Shown here one piece after another: positions 52,804 through 61,639 of a DNA stretch of 64,000 bases. Positions within the stretch are counted from its first letter, which is position 1. Each line of letters starts with the position of its first letter. The DNA comes from an uncultured bacterium (GTDB lineage Bacteria > Bacillota > Clostridia > Oscillospirales > Oscillospiraceae): NCBI GenBank assembly GCA_947383145.1, contig CANDCH010000004.1, positions 91,705 through 155,704 of the forward strand, written 5' to 3'. The position numbers were made by a program, and so were the translations under genes. The notes beneath the pieces were generated by a model. It searched no databases and was not told the origin of the DNA. It saw nothing but the letters and a program-made list of their open reading frames with translations.

Positions 52804-53430
52804 TCAGTCCTGGCCGATGATGCTCTGGACCAGGTGAATCCGTTTCTGGGTGCGGCACTGCTCCGCCTGGAGGATGGATTGAATCTCCCGGGCGGCGTTC
52901 ATCACCGTGTCGTTCACCACCAGATAGTCGTACCGCACGCACTCCCGGCACTCCTGCCGGGCCTTCTCCAGGCGGCGCTGTATGACCGGCTCCTCGTCGG
53001 TGTTGCGGCGGTGGAGCCGGCGGGACAGTTCCTCGATGGAGGGAGGGATGAGGAAAATGAGCACCGCCTCCGGGCAGCGCTCCCGCACCTTGGCCGCGCC
53101 CTGCACCTCAATATCCAGCAGCACGTCCACCCCCCGGTCCAGCCGCTCCCGGATGACCTTCAGCGAGGTGCCGTAGTAGTTGCCCACGTACTCGGCGTAC
53201 TCCAGCAGCTCACCGGCGGCGATCATCCGCTCAAACTCCTCCCGGGACACGAAATTGTAGTTCACCCCGTCCTCCTCCCCGGTGCGGGGCGGGCGGGTGG
53301 TGAAGGACACGGAGAAATGGATGTCCCGGCGGCTGCCCAGCAGCTCCGCGATCACCGTGCTCTTCCCCACTCCGGAGGGGCCTGAGAGCACAATCAGCTC
53401 TCCCCGGGTTTTTTTCTGCGGCGCGTTCAT
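52804..53430 (-). CDS. gmk: Guanylate kinase
   Basis: Gmk turns GMP into GDP. The 208-residue protein has the P-loop SGPSGVGKST, the GMP-binding SFTTRPPRTGEEDGVNY and the lid segment RRNTDEE. It overlaps the remA stop by four bases, so they are translated together. Confidence 0.97.
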   Translation of the reverse strand: MNAPQKKTRGELIVLSGPSGVGKSTVIAELLGSRRDIHFSVSFTTRPPRTGEEDGVNYNFVSREEFERMIAAGELLEYAEYVGNYYGTSLKVIRERLDRGVDVLLDIEVQGAAKVRERCPEAVLIFLIPPSIEELSRRLHRRNTDEEPVIQRRLEKARQECRECVRYDYLVVNDTVMNAAREIQSILQAEQCRTQKRIHLVQSIIGQD

Positions 53431-53687
53431 GGCGTCTCCTCCTCTGCGTCCCCGGCGGGCTCAAACCGGGCGGATATCTGCCCCGTGGGCAGGGACGACC
53501 ACACCACGTGGCCGCTGTCCATCACCAGCACCGCCTGGGTTTTGCGGCCGAAGCTGGCGTCGATGAGCGTTCCCCGCTCCCTGGCCTCCTGCCCCAGCCG
53601 CTTCACCGGGGCGGAGTCCGGGCTGACGATGGCCACCACCCGCCGGGCGGATATCATGTTGCCAAACCCGATGTCAATCAGCTTCAT
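53427..53687 (-). CDS. remA: RemA family regulator (DUF370)
   Basis: RemA is a ring-forming DNA-binding regulator of matrix genes in Bacillus. The 86-residue protein has the family pattern MKLIDIGFGNMISARRVVAIV. The ATG at 53687 follows GGAG by eight bases. Its place between yicC and gmk is conserved. Which genes it controls in this organism is not shown. Confidence 0.92.
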   Translation of the reverse strand: MKLIDIGFGNMISARRVVAIVSPDSAPVKRLGQEARERGTLIDASFGRKTQAVLVMDSGHVVWSSLPTGQISARFEPAGDAEEETP

Positions 53688-53692
53688 GGCCG

Positions 53693-54577
53693 TCACTCCA
53701 GGTTCTGGACCTGCTCGCGGATTTTCTCAATCTCCGCCTTCATGTCCACCACCCTGCGGGTGATCTCGATGTCGCTGCACTTGGAGCCGATGGTGTTGGC
53801 CTCCCGGTTGAACTCCTGAATCAGGAAATCCAGCTTCCGCCCCACCGCGCCCCCGGCGGCCAGCAGCTCCCGCAGCTGGCCCAGATGGCTGTGGAGGCGG
53901 ACGGTCTCCTCGTCCACCGCCACCTTGTCGGCAAAGATGGCCGCCTCGGTGAGCAGCCGCCCCTCGTCGATCTGGGTATTCTGGAGCACCTCCCGCATTT
54001 TACCCTCCAGCCGGGCCCGGTAGTCGCTCACCGTCTGGGGGGAGCGAACCTCGATCTCCCCCAGCAGCCTCTCGATGGCGTCCGCCCGGCCCAGGATGTC
54101 GGCGGACAGCCGCCCGCCCTCGGTCTCCCGCATGGCGTTAAAGTCGGCGATGGCCCGGTCCAGCACCGTGAGCAGCCGCTCCTTCACCCGGTCCAGGTCC
54201 TCCGCCTGCTTCTCCACCGCCAGCACGTCGGGAAAACGGGCCAGATCCGTGGGGTCATACTTCCGCCGCACCGCGCCGCCGCCCAAACTGTGAAGCTTGT
54301 TTAAGGCGCCGATATAGCTTTTCGCCAGCGCCTCGTTCACCGCCACCACCGTGCCGTCCCCGTCGGACCGCGCGATGGAGACGAACACATCCACCTTGCC
54401 CCGGGCCACCCCGGCCTGCACCCGGGCCTTCATGGCCTCCTCAGCGAAAATGTAGGACCGGGGCATCTTTACCGCGCAGTCCAGATAGCGGTTGTTCACC
54501 GCCCGCAGCTCCACCGTCACCTGGAAGCCGTCGAAATTCTCCTCGCCCCGGCCGTAGCCGGTCATGCTTTTCACCAT
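53693..54577 (-). CDS. yicC: YicC-family endoribonuclease
   Basis: This protein of about 294 residues starts MVKSMTGYGRGEE and ends in the conserved REANTIGSKCSDIEITRRVVDMK region. YicC/YloC proteins have been reported as endoribonucleases. The ATG at 54577 was chosen because AGGTGA lies five bases upstream; starts at 54595 and 54583 are also possible. Confidence 0.9.
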   Translation of the reverse strand: MVKSMTGYGRGEENFDGFQVTVELRAVNNRYLDCAVKMPRSYIFAEEAMKARVQAGVARGKVDVFVSIARSDGDGTVVAVNEALAKSYIGALNKLHSLGGGAVRRKYDPTDLARFPDVLAVEKQAEDLDRVKERLLTVLDRAIADFNAMRETEGGRLSADILGRADAIERLLGEIEVRSPQTVSDYRARLEGKMREVLQNTQIDEGRLLTEAAIFADKVAVDEETVRLHSHLGQLRELLAAGGAVGRKLDFLIQEFNREANTIGSKCSDIEITRRVVDMKAEIEKIREQVQNLE

Positions 54578-54595
54578 TTCCATCACCTGCTTCAT

Positions 54596-55117
54596 CTAAT
54601 GGGCCGCCCGCCGGACACGGGCGACGTACGCCGCGATCAGCCGGCTGAAGCCATAGTCGTACAGCGCGAACACGATGTTCGCCGCCGGGTAAAGCGCCCA
54701 CAGAGAGCTCCCCAGCACCGCGGGCAGAGAGCCCGCCACCGCCTCCGCCATGGTCAGATAGATCAGGGTGAAGGAGGCGTTGAAAAAGGCCAGCTTCACC
54801 AGAAGCTCCGCCGGTCTTTTTTTCAGCCCCTCCGCCAGAGACTTGACCATGGGGTACAGGCCGAACAAAGCGGCGAACAGCAGCGCGCAGAACTTGTCCG
54901 GCGTCAGCAGGAAGGTCAATATGGACGCCCCCGCCCAGCACAGGAAGCCCGCCTTCAGCCCCACCGAGATCACCGCCGCCGCCGGCAGCAGCCCGCCCAG
55001 CGCCACAATGCCCCACCGGCCCGTGGGCGCGAGGGAGGCAAGATATACCAGCGCCACCGCCAGCGCCCCCAGGACGGCCGGATAGGCCACCTGGACGGCC
55101 TTGCTCCGCCGCCGCAT
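54596..55117 (-). CDS. Unknown multi-spanning membrane protein
   Basis: I do not recognise this 173-residue protein. It has about five hydrophobic segments and ends with a short basic tail. It starts one base after the stop of the J-domain gene (TGAGATG) and is followed by yicC, so it lies within the cdaA-led run. It could be a small transport-like component; nothing in the sequence shows a substrate. Confidence 0.75.
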   Translation of the reverse strand: MRRRSKAVQVAYPAVLGALAVALVYLASLAPTGRWGIVALGGLLPAAAVISVGLKAGFLCWAGASILTFLLTPDKFCALLFAALFGLYPMVKSLAEGLKKRPAELLVKLAFFNASFTLIYLTMAEAVAGSLPAVLGSSLWALYPAANIVFALYDYGFSRLIAAYVARVRRAAH

Positions 55118-55118
55118 C

Positions 55119-55724
55119 TCAGCGGCAGCCGCCGCACAGGCAGTTCATGCACATCAGGGTGGTGCAGCAGTCCAGCCCGTCGCACTGGGCCCCCGCCATA
55201 TCCGGCTGATAGCCGTAGCCTCCCCGCTGCATCATGCTGAACGCCTGACGGTACTCCATATTGCCCGGGTCCATCTGCACGGCGATCTGATAGTTCTGCC
55301 GCGCCTCGTCCAGCCAGCCCCGGCGGTAGGCGATGGAGCCCATGAGGAAATACCACTCCCCATTCCGCGCGCCCGCCCCCTGGAGGATGCGCTCCGCCCC
55401 CTCCAGGTCGTTGTTCTGGATGGCCTGACGGGCCTGGGCAAACGCGCCTCCGGCGCTCTGCCGCTGCTGCTGGTAGCCATAGCCGTAGCCCCCCTGGCTC
55501 CGGGACGCGCCGCCCCCGTACGCGGAGCCGCCTGCGGACCGGGTGCGGGTGATGGCGTCGTAGGCCTCGTTGATCTCCTTCATCTTCTCCTCGGCCAGGT
55601 CGGACAGGGGGTTGTTCTGGTAGTTGTCCGGGTGGTATTTCCGGGCCAGCTCCCGGTAAGTCCGCTTGATCTCGTCGTCGCTGGCGTCAGGGCTCACGCC
55701 CAGCACCTCGTAAGGATCTCTCAT
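55119..55724 (-). CDS. J-domain protein with Cys-rich tail
   Basis: This 201-residue protein has an N-terminal J domain with the HPD motif ([10 protein letters not shown]), which would stimulate a DnaK. A Gly/Tyr/Gln-rich linker, a TPR-like stretch ([22 protein letters not shown]) and a Cys-rich end ([20 protein letters not shown]) follow. It is not a full DnaJ, which would have four CxxCxGxG repeats. It overlaps the upstream gene by 38 bases; AAGGAG precedes its ATG. Confidence 0.85.
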   Translation of the reverse strand: MRDPYEVLGVSPDASDDEIKRTYRELARKYHPDNYQNNPLSDLAEEKMKEINEAYDAITRTRSAGGSAYGGGASRSQGGYGYGYQQQRQSAGGAFAQARQAIQNNDLEGAERILQGAGARNGEWYFLMGSIAYRRGWLDEARQNYQIAVQMDPGNMEYRQAFSMMQRGGYGYQPDMAGAQCDGLDCCTTLMCMNCLCGGCR

Positions 55725-56592
55725 CTGATGTTCTCCTTGTATGTCTCATTTCCTTCCACCGGCCGTCCAGCACGGCGCTCTGCACCGCGGGCAGGCCGGA
55801 GTACAGCACATTTTCCACCACGGGAGCCCACTCCGCCAGCTCCAGCAGCTCCGCAGCCGACCCCGCCAGGCGCAGGGAGTGGGCGGCGGTGGTGTTCAGG
55901 TAGTCCCGCTCCTCCCGGGCCCGGCCCTGGAACCGGGCGTTCAGGGGGTTGTAGCGCCCCTGCCGCAGGTCGCCGTCCAGGTCGTCCCAGGCGTCCATCA
56001 GATAGACCCACCGGCCCAGATGGTAGAGCAGCTGGCCCATGGCCCGCCGCGCCCCCTCCTGGGGAACCGCCGCGGCCGCGCAGGCCAGAATGCCCGCGAA
56101 GGCGTCCGCCGCCCTGTCCAGCTGGGGGGACTCCTCCTCCTCCAGCGCCCGCAGGCGGGCCAGCCCCTCCCGCACCTGGGCGTCGAACCGCCGCTGGGCC
56201 CCGGCGGCCCGCCGGTAGGCCCGGCCGAACGCCAGCCGCAGAAAGCGGTAGGGGAGGCCGGCGAGGAATCCGTGGTCGTCCACGTCGTCGGACAGCTTAT
56301 GCCAGGTCAGAATCACGCTCTGGTCGGCGGCGGCGTCCATCCGGGGGCCCGTCAGGCAGGCCCTGGGCTTCCGCAGGGGATGGGCCGGGCAGCGGCGGCA
56401 GCGCCGCCCGCCGCCCCCCTCCCCCGCCGTCAGCAGAATGGCCAGAAAGGTGAAATCATATTGCAGGGTGAACCGGGCCAGGAGGCCGTGCCGGTCCCCC
56501 AGGGCGTGGCACAGCCCGCAGTAAGCGCTCTGATACGCCTCGCGGTGCGCTCCGGCCAGCCGGTTCAGGGCGGGGCGGACATAGCCGAACAT
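55687..56592 (-). CDS. DUF5685-like Cys-rich protein
   Basis: This 301-residue protein begins [12 protein letters not shown] and has Cys motifs YCGLCHALG and CRRCPAH...C that could bind a metal. The rest is helical with an all-alpha look (for example [23 protein letters not shown], reminiscent of prenyl-chain or terpene-synthase Asp boxes, though I cannot confirm that). It follows cdaR by one base and overlaps the J-domain gene. The role is unknown. Confidence 0.78.
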   Translation of the reverse strand: MFGYVRPALNRLAGAHREAYQSAYCGLCHALGDRHGLLARFTLQYDFTFLAILLTAGEGGGGRRCRRCPAHPLRKPRACLTGPRMDAAADQSVILTWHKLSDDVDDHGFLAGLPYRFLRLAFGRAYRRAAGAQRRFDAQVREGLARLRALEEEESPQLDRAADAFAGILACAAAAVPQEGARRAMGQLLYHLGRWVYLMDAWDDLDGDLRQGRYNPLNARFQGRAREERDYLNTTAAHSLRLAGSAAELLELAEWAPVVENVLYSGLPAVQSAVLDGRWKEMRHTRRTSDERSLRGAGREP

Positions 56593-56593
56593 C

Positions 56594-57895
56594 TCACTCC
56601 TCCCGGACCAGGGAGACCACAATGGTGCAGCCGTTGGGGTTGAGCACCCCCACCTCTCCCACGGTCCCGGTGCTGTACAGGCGGACGCTGGCCGGGACGG
56701 TGTACTGCCCCGCGGCCTGGTTGATGTTCCGCAGGTCGGCCACCACCTGGATGCTCTCCTCCGTCAGCTCGTCCAGCAGGGCCTCGGTCCCCCGGACCTT
56801 CACCTGGACGGCCTGGGTGATGATGTCCGCCCGCCAGCCCTCCGGCGCGCCCAGGGCGCTGATACGGGTGGTCACCTCGAAGGTGCGGGTCTCCACCCGC
56901 TTCTTCACCGTGATGTCCGCCTTCACCTCGCTGACGCCGCTGAGGTTCTCCAGCTCGTCCGGCAGCGGAATCTGATAGGTCAGCTGCCCGCCGTTGCGCA
57001 CATACTCATCGTCCAGGGTGGCAAGGTCAATGGCCGCCAGGGTGACGGCGCCCTCGTTGACCAGGGCGGCCACCGCCTCCTTGGTGCCCGCCACCATAAT
57101 AGACGGGGCGCTCAGCTCAACCGCCACATCGCTGGCCCGCAGCCCGCCGCCCTCGATGAGCTTCACCTCCAGCGGGATTTCCGCCGTGGCCCGGATGGGG
57201 AACACCGTATATATTTCATCCACAGCGCAGGACACATTCAGGTCCAGCGGGTCGCCGCTGGCCCCGATGAGCTGGAAGGGAAGGCCCTTCTCCACGTTCT
57301 CCGTCAGCTCCTCCCCGTCCACCACCACCTTGGCGTAGGACACCTGGTTGACCAGCTCCGCCTGCCCGCTGATGGTGAGCACGCCGGGTGAGAACATGAA
57401 GTCCTCCGCGTCCCCGGCCAGATAGCCCTGGGCCACGCTGCCCTTGAACTCGCCCCGGATGGGCACGTCCCGCTGGAGGAACCGGGCCACCTCCACCTTC
57501 ACCGTGCTGCCGCTCAAACCGCCCGAGCCGCCGTAGATGATTTCCACGTCCGTCTCCCTCACGCTGGCGGGCAGAACCACCCGGTAGTTCACCACATGGA
57601 CGCCCTCCGTGGTGATGTTGGCCACGTTGGCGGTGAGCCTGGGGGGATCGTTGCTCAGGGTGGCCAGCACCAGGGGCGTGGCCCGCACGGCGATGCTGGC
57701 GGTGACGTTCTGGTTGACGATCATCAGGCTGCGGTCCTCCAGTATGTCCACCTCCTCAAAGGTGACGGGGAGGTTGTTGAAGGGCTGCCGCTCCCGGTTC
57801 TCATCCCGGGAGGTCAGCCAGATCCACACGGACAGGGAGATGAGGACGGACAGGACCACGTACAGTATTTTGCTGTCAAGAATCTTCTTTCCCAT
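56594..57895 (-). CDS. cdaR: CdaR regulator of diadenylate cyclase (YbbR domains)
   Basis: CdaR is an extracytoplasmic partner that controls CdaA. The 433-residue protein has an N-terminal membrane helix (about residues 10-27) and repeated YbbR domains. It overlaps cdaA by 20 bases, so the two are translated together. Confidence 0.92.
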   Translation of the reverse strand: MGKKILDSKILYVVLSVLISLSVWIWLTSRDENRERQPFNNLPVTFEEVDILEDRSLMIVNQNVTASIAVRATPLVLATLSNDPPRLTANVANITTEGVHVVNYRVVLPASVRETDVEIIYGGSGGLSGSTVKVEVARFLQRDVPIRGEFKGSVAQGYLAGDAEDFMFSPGVLTISGQAELVNQVSYAKVVVDGEELTENVEKGLPFQLIGASGDPLDLNVSCAVDEIYTVFPIRATAEIPLEVKLIEGGGLRASDVAVELSAPSIMVAGTKEAVAALVNEGAVTLAAIDLATLDDEYVRNGGQLTYQIPLPDELENLSGVSEVKADITVKKRVETRTFEVTTRISALGAPEGWRADIITQAVQVKVRGTEALLDELTEESIQVVADLRNINQAAGQYTVPASVRLYSTGTVGEVGVLNPNGCTIVVSLVREE

Positions 57896-58766
57896 TGGAA
57901 TTATCTCCCTTGATCCCCTTGAATACGCTGGACAGGCGGGCGGCGGCGGAGGGCCTGCTCTCCTCCTCCGCCCCGGGCATGAGCTCCAGGCGGAGCAGCC
58001 GCTCCAGCGTCTCCGGCGACAGGTGCCGCTTGAGCATCCCGTTGACGGCCACCGAGATGGACCCGGTCTCCTCGGAGACGATGGCCACCACGGCGTCGGA
58101 GTTCTCGCTGATGCCGATGCCTGCCCGGTGGCGCATCCCCAGGTCCCGGCTCAGGTTCACGTTGCCCGACAGGGGAAGCATGCAGCCCGCCCCCACGATG
58201 CGCCCGTTGCGCACAATCACCGCCCCGTCGTGAAGGGGGGCCTTGTTCCAGAACAGGTTTTTCAGCAGCTGGGCGGACACCTGGCAGTCCAGGGCGGTGC
58301 CCGTCTTGAGCACGTCGTCCAGCAGGGTGCGCCGCTCGAACACCATCAGCGCCCCCACCTTGTCCTTGGAAAGGGAGGAATAGGCCTCCACCGTCTCCCG
58401 GACGGCGGTCTCCAGGTCGTTGCTGTAGCTCTCCGCCACGAACAGCTCCTTGATCTTGCCGCTGCCCATCTGCTCCAGAAAGCGGCGCAGCTCGGGCTGG
58501 AACAGAATGATCAGGGCGATGACCCCCAGCTCCACCGCGTTGTTCAGCACCGCGCGGATCACCCGCAGGTGGAACACGTTGGCCAGGGCCATGGCCGCCA
58601 CGATGAACACGATGGCCTTGACCACCTGGCCGGACCGGCTGCGGCGCACGAAGCGGAACAGGTGGTAGACGCCGAAGGCGATGATGGCCATGTCCAGGAT
58701 GTCCTTCAGTTCGATGAGCTTGAGATACGTCGGCGCTTGCAGCACCGTCTGTAAAATCTCGTCCAT
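57876..58766 (-). CDS. cdaA: Diadenylate cyclase CdaA
   Basis: CdaA makes cyclic di-AMP, needed for potassium and wall balance. The 296-residue protein has three N-terminal helices and a DAC domain with the DGA motif (LHDGAVIV) and RHR motif (MRHRAGIG). The ATG at 58766 is the family start. It leads a long run of genes on the minus strand and has a clear promoter. Confidence 0.95.
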   Translation of the reverse strand: MDEILQTVLQAPTYLKLIELKDILDMAIIAFGVYHLFRFVRRSRSGQVVKAIVFIVAAMALANVFHLRVIRAVLNNAVELGVIALIILFQPELRRFLEQMGSGKIKELFVAESYSNDLETAVRETVEAYSSLSKDKVGALMVFERRTLLDDVLKTGTALDCQVSAQLLKNLFWNKAPLHDGAVIVRNGRIVGAGCMLPLSGNVNLSRDLGMRHRAGIGISENSDAVVAIVSEETGSISVAVNGMLKRHLSPETLERLLRLELMPGAEEESRPSAAARLSSVFKGIKGDNSNGKEDS

Positions 58767-58827
58767 GCTCGTCCGCTCCCTTCCCGCCGCGCGATGCGCC
58801 GCATAGCCGCAATACGGCATTGTGGCT

Positions 58828-58856
58828 ATTATAGCCTATTCCCCCAGGCTTGGCAA
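58828..58856 (-). promoter_or_regulatory. Promoter of the cdaA-led run
   Basis: On the minus strand TTGCCA (58851-58856) and TATAAT (58828-58833) are 17 bases apart. The leader is about 55 bases. It is divergent from the htpG promoter. Confidence 0.88.
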
Positions 58857-58895
58857 GTGAATCGGAAGAATTAAGAGAATTTTCTGCGATACCCC

Positions 58896-58924
58896 TTGCA
58901 AAATCCAAACGGCTGTATTATAGT
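58896..58924 (+). promoter_or_regulatory. Promoter of htpG
   Basis: TTGCAA (58896-58901) and TATAGT (58919-58924) are 17 bases apart. The CIRCE element starts five bases after the -10 box. Confidence 0.85.
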
Positions 58925-58928
58925 AGGG

Positions 58929-58955
58929 TTAGCACTCATATACGGCGAGTGCTAA
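58929..58955 (+). promoter_or_regulatory. CIRCE operator
   Basis: TTAGCACTC and GAGTGCTAA are separated by nine bases (ATATACGGC), a perfect match to the CIRCE element bound by the heat-shock repressor HrcA. It lies over the htpG transcription start. hrcA itself is not in the window. Confidence 0.96.
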
Positions 58956-58999
58956 AAACCGTGTTCAAAAAAATATTTAACATACGAGGTGCGCAAATC

Positions 59000-60919
59000 A
59001 TGGCAAAAAAACAGTTCAAAGCGGAATCCAAGCGTCTGATGGACCTGATGATCAACTCCATCTACACCCACAAGGAGATTTTCCTCCGGGAGATCATCTC
59101 CAACGCCAGCGACGCCATCGACAAGCTGGCCTACCTCTCCCTCACCGACGACACGGTGAAGGTAAAGCGGTCCGACCTGCGCATCACCGTCACGCCGGAC
59201 AAGGAGGCCCGGACCCTGACCGTGTCGGATAACGGCGTGGGCATGACGGCGGAGGAGCTGGAGAAGAACCTGGGCACCATCGCGCGCAGCGGCTCCCTCC
59301 AGTTCAAGCAGGACATGGGGCAGGACAAGGACAACGCCGCCGACATCATCGGCCAGTTCGGCGTGGGCTTCTACTCCGCCTTCATGGTGTCCGACGAGGT
59401 GACGGTGGTCACCCGCCGCCACGGGGAGGAAACCGCCCACCGCTGGAAGTCCTCCGGGGCGGACGGCTACACGGTGGAGGAGTGCGAAAAGGAAGGACCG
59501 GGCACCGACGTCATCATGCACCTCAAGCCGGACACCGAGGACGAGAAGTACGGCGAGTACCTGGAGACCGGCCGCCTCCAGTCCCTCATCAAGAAGTATT
59601 CCGACTATATCCGCCACCCCATCCGCATGGAGGTGGAGGACTACCGCCAGAAGGAGAAGCCGGAGGACGCCGGGGACGACTACAAGCCGGAGTGGGAGAC
59701 GGTGGTGGAGGAAAAGACCATCAACTCCATGGTCCCCCTGTGGCAGCGGCCCCGCTCCAAGGTGAAGCAGGAGGAGTACGACCAGTTCTATCAGGAGAAG
59801 TTCGGGGACTGGCAGCCCCCCTTGGCCACGGTGACCACCTCCTCCGAGGGCACGGTGACCTTCAAGGCCCTGCTCTTCGTCCCCTCCAACACCCCCTACG
59901 ACTTCTACACCCGGGAGTATGAGAAGGGGCTCCAGCTCTACTCCTCCGGGGTGCTCATCATGGACAAGTGCGCCGACCTGCTGCCCGACTGCTTCCGGTT
60001 TGTGAAGGGCGTGGCGGACTCCCCCGACTTCTCGCTGAACATCTCCCGGGAAATGCTCCAGCACGACCGCCAGCTGAAAATCATCGCCTCCGCCCTGGAG
60101 AAGAAGATCAAGAACGAGCTGGTCAAGCTGATGAAGGACGACCGGGAGAAGTATGAGAAGTTCTGGGCCGCCTTCGGCCGCCAGCTGAAGTACAGCGTCA
60201 CCGAGGGCTACGGCGCGAAAAAGGAGCTCCTGCAGGACCTGCTGCTCTTCACCACCTCCAAGGAGGGCAAACTGGCCTCCCTGGCGGAGTATGTGGAGCG
60301 CATGGGCGAGGGCCAGGAGTTCGTCTACTACGTCTGCGCGGACACCAAGGAGCAGGCGGCCCGCCTGCCCCAGGTGGAGCGCATCGCCGACAAGGGCTGG
60401 GAGATCCTCTACCTGACGGAAGAGGTGGACGAGTTCGTGATGCAGGCCCTGGGCGAGGCGTCGGGCAAGAAGCTGAAATCCGTGTCCGACCCGGACGCCC
60501 TGCCCGAGAGCGACGAGGAGAAGGCGGAGCAGGAGAAGCGGGCGGAGGAGTCCAAGCCGGTGCTGGACTTCGTGAAGGAGACCCTGGGCGAGCGGATCAA
60601 GGAGGCCCGGGTGTCCAGAATTCTCAAGACCGCTCCGGTGTGCATGACGGCGGACGGCCCCATGTCCCTGGAGATGGAGAAGTATTTCTCCAAGCTGGAG
60701 GGCGCCTCCCCCATGGGCGGCATGAAGGCGGAGCGGGTGCTGGAGCTCAATCCCGCCTCCGCCCCCTTCGCCGCTTTGAAGGCGGCGCTGGACGCCGGGG
60801 ACAAAGACCGCGCCGCCAAGTACGCGGAGGTGCTGTACCACCAGGCCCTGCTCATCGCGGGCCTGCCCATCGAGGACCCGGCGGCCTATACGGAGCTGGT
60901 CTGCTCCCTGATGGACTGA
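59000..60919 (+). CDS. htpG: Chaperone HtpG (Hsp90)
   Basis: HtpG is the bacterial Hsp90. The 639-residue protein has the GHKL ATPase domain with REIISNASDAIDKL, DNGVGMT and GQFGVGFYSAFMV, then middle and C-terminal domains of normal length. The ATG at 59000 follows GAGGTG by eight bases; upstream ORF starts lie before the operator and were rejected. It is under CIRCE control. Confidence 0.97.
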   Translation: MAKKQFKAESKRLMDLMINSIYTHKEIFLREIISNASDAIDKLAYLSLTDDTVKVKRSDLRITVTPDKEARTLTVSDNGVGMTAEELEKNLGTIARSGSLQFKQDMGQDKDNAADIIGQFGVGFYSAFMVSDEVTVVTRRHGEETAHRWKSSGADGYTVEECEKEGPGTDVIMHLKPDTEDEKYGEYLETGRLQSLIKKYSDYIRHPIRMEVEDYRQKEKPEDAGDDYKPEWETVVEEKTINSMVPLWQRPRSKVKQEEYDQFYQEKFGDWQPPLATVTTSSEGTVTFKALLFVPSNTPYDFYTREYEKGLQLYSSGVLIMDKCADLLPDCFRFVKGVADSPDFSLNISREMLQHDRQLKIIASALEKKIKNELVKLMKDDREKYEKFWAAFGRQLKYSVTEGYGAKKELLQDLLLFTTSKEGKLASLAEYVERMGEGQEFVYYVCADTKEQAARLPQVERIADKGWEILYLTEEVDEFVMQALGEASGKKLKSVSDPDALPESDEEKAEQEKRAEESKPVLDFVKETLGERIKEARVSRILKTAPVCMTADGPMSLEMEKYFSKLEGASPMGGMKAERVLELNPASAPFAALKAALDAGDKDRAAKYAEVLYHQALLIAGLPIEDPAAYTELVCSLMD

Positions 60920-60983
60920 GCCGCCGTGATCCCCGCGCCGCGGTCAGACGAAGCGCGGCGCCCGGCTCCCGGATGATTTCCCG

Positions 60984-61013
60984 ATCCCCCGCCCGCCGGC
61001 GGGGGATTTTTTT
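60984..61013 (+). terminator. Terminator of htpG
   Basis: ATCCCCCGCC and GGCGGGGGAT form a ten-pair stem with loop CGCC, followed by a run of seven Ts. Confidence 0.95.
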
Positions 61014-61024
61014 CGGAAAATCCG

Positions 61025-61053
61025 CAACCGGCCGCCTCCAGGGGCACTCTATA
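61025..61053 (+). promoter_or_regulatory. Candidate ECF-type promoter of the sigma gene
   Basis: CAACC (61025-61029) and CTCTATA (61047-61053) are 17 bases apart, a pattern like the -35 and -10 of several ECF sigma factors. It lies 37 bases before the sigma ATG and would indicate self-control. The match is by eye. Confidence 0.45.
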
Positions 61054-61090
61054 TGGTCAGAAGCCGGTCCGGCGGAGAGGAGGGAACGCC

Positions 61091-61639
61091 ATGACGGACC
61101 AGGAACTGGTGGAGCTGTTTTTCGCCCGCTCGGAGGAGGCCGTTCCCGCGCTGCAAGCCCAATACGGCCCCTACTGCCGGACGGTGGCCGCCCGGCTGCT
61201 GGCGGACGGCCGGGATGTGGACGAGTGCCTCAACGACGCGTGGCTGGCGGTCTGGCGGGCCATCCCCCCGGCGCGGCCGGAGCATTTCAAGGGCTGGCTG
61301 GCCGCCATCGTCCGCAACCGGGCCCTGGCCATGGGCCGGGAAAACGCCCGCCGCCCGCCCACGGTGGACGAAACCGCCCTGGAGCTGGCCTCCTGCCTTC
61401 CCCCGGGGGACGGCCCGGAGGGCGCGGCGGAGCGCAGCGCTCTGGCGGAGGCGGTGGAGCGCTTCCTCCGCGCCCAGCCGGAGGGGGCGCGGATCGCGTT
61501 CCTCCGCCGCTATTGGTACGCGGACCCGGTGGAAGACGCCGCCCGCCGCCTGGGCTGGAGCGTGAGCAAAACCAAGAGCGTGCTGTTCCGCGCCCGGAAA
61601 AAGCTGCGCGAGCATCTGCGAAAGGAGGGCTTTTTGTGA
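61091..61639 (+). CDS. ECF-family RNA polymerase sigma factor
   Basis: This 182-residue protein has region 2 (DVDECLNDAWLAVWRAIP) and region 4 (PVEDAARRLGWSVSKTKSVLFRARKKLREHL), with no region 3, as in ECF factors. GGAGG precedes the ATG. It overlaps the next gene, a membrane protein, by four bases (GTGA), a typical sigma and anti-sigma arrangement. Confidence 0.9.
   Translation: MTDQELVELFFARSEEAVPALQAQYGPYCRTVAARLLADGRDVDECLNDAWLAVWRAIPPARPEHFKGWLAAIVRNRALAMGRENARRPPTVDETALELASCLPPGDGPEGAAERSALAEAVERFLRAQPEGARIAFLRRYWYADPVEDAARRLGWSVSKTKSVLFRARKKLREHLRKEGFL

Noticed and set aside
49554-52820. 1088-codon open frame on the plus strand opposite priA, rpoZ and def
   Set aside because: It is the antisense shadow of priA and its neighbours in GC-rich DNA. 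It has no ribosome-binding site and a composition (Gln, His, Gly, Pro rich) typical of such shadows.
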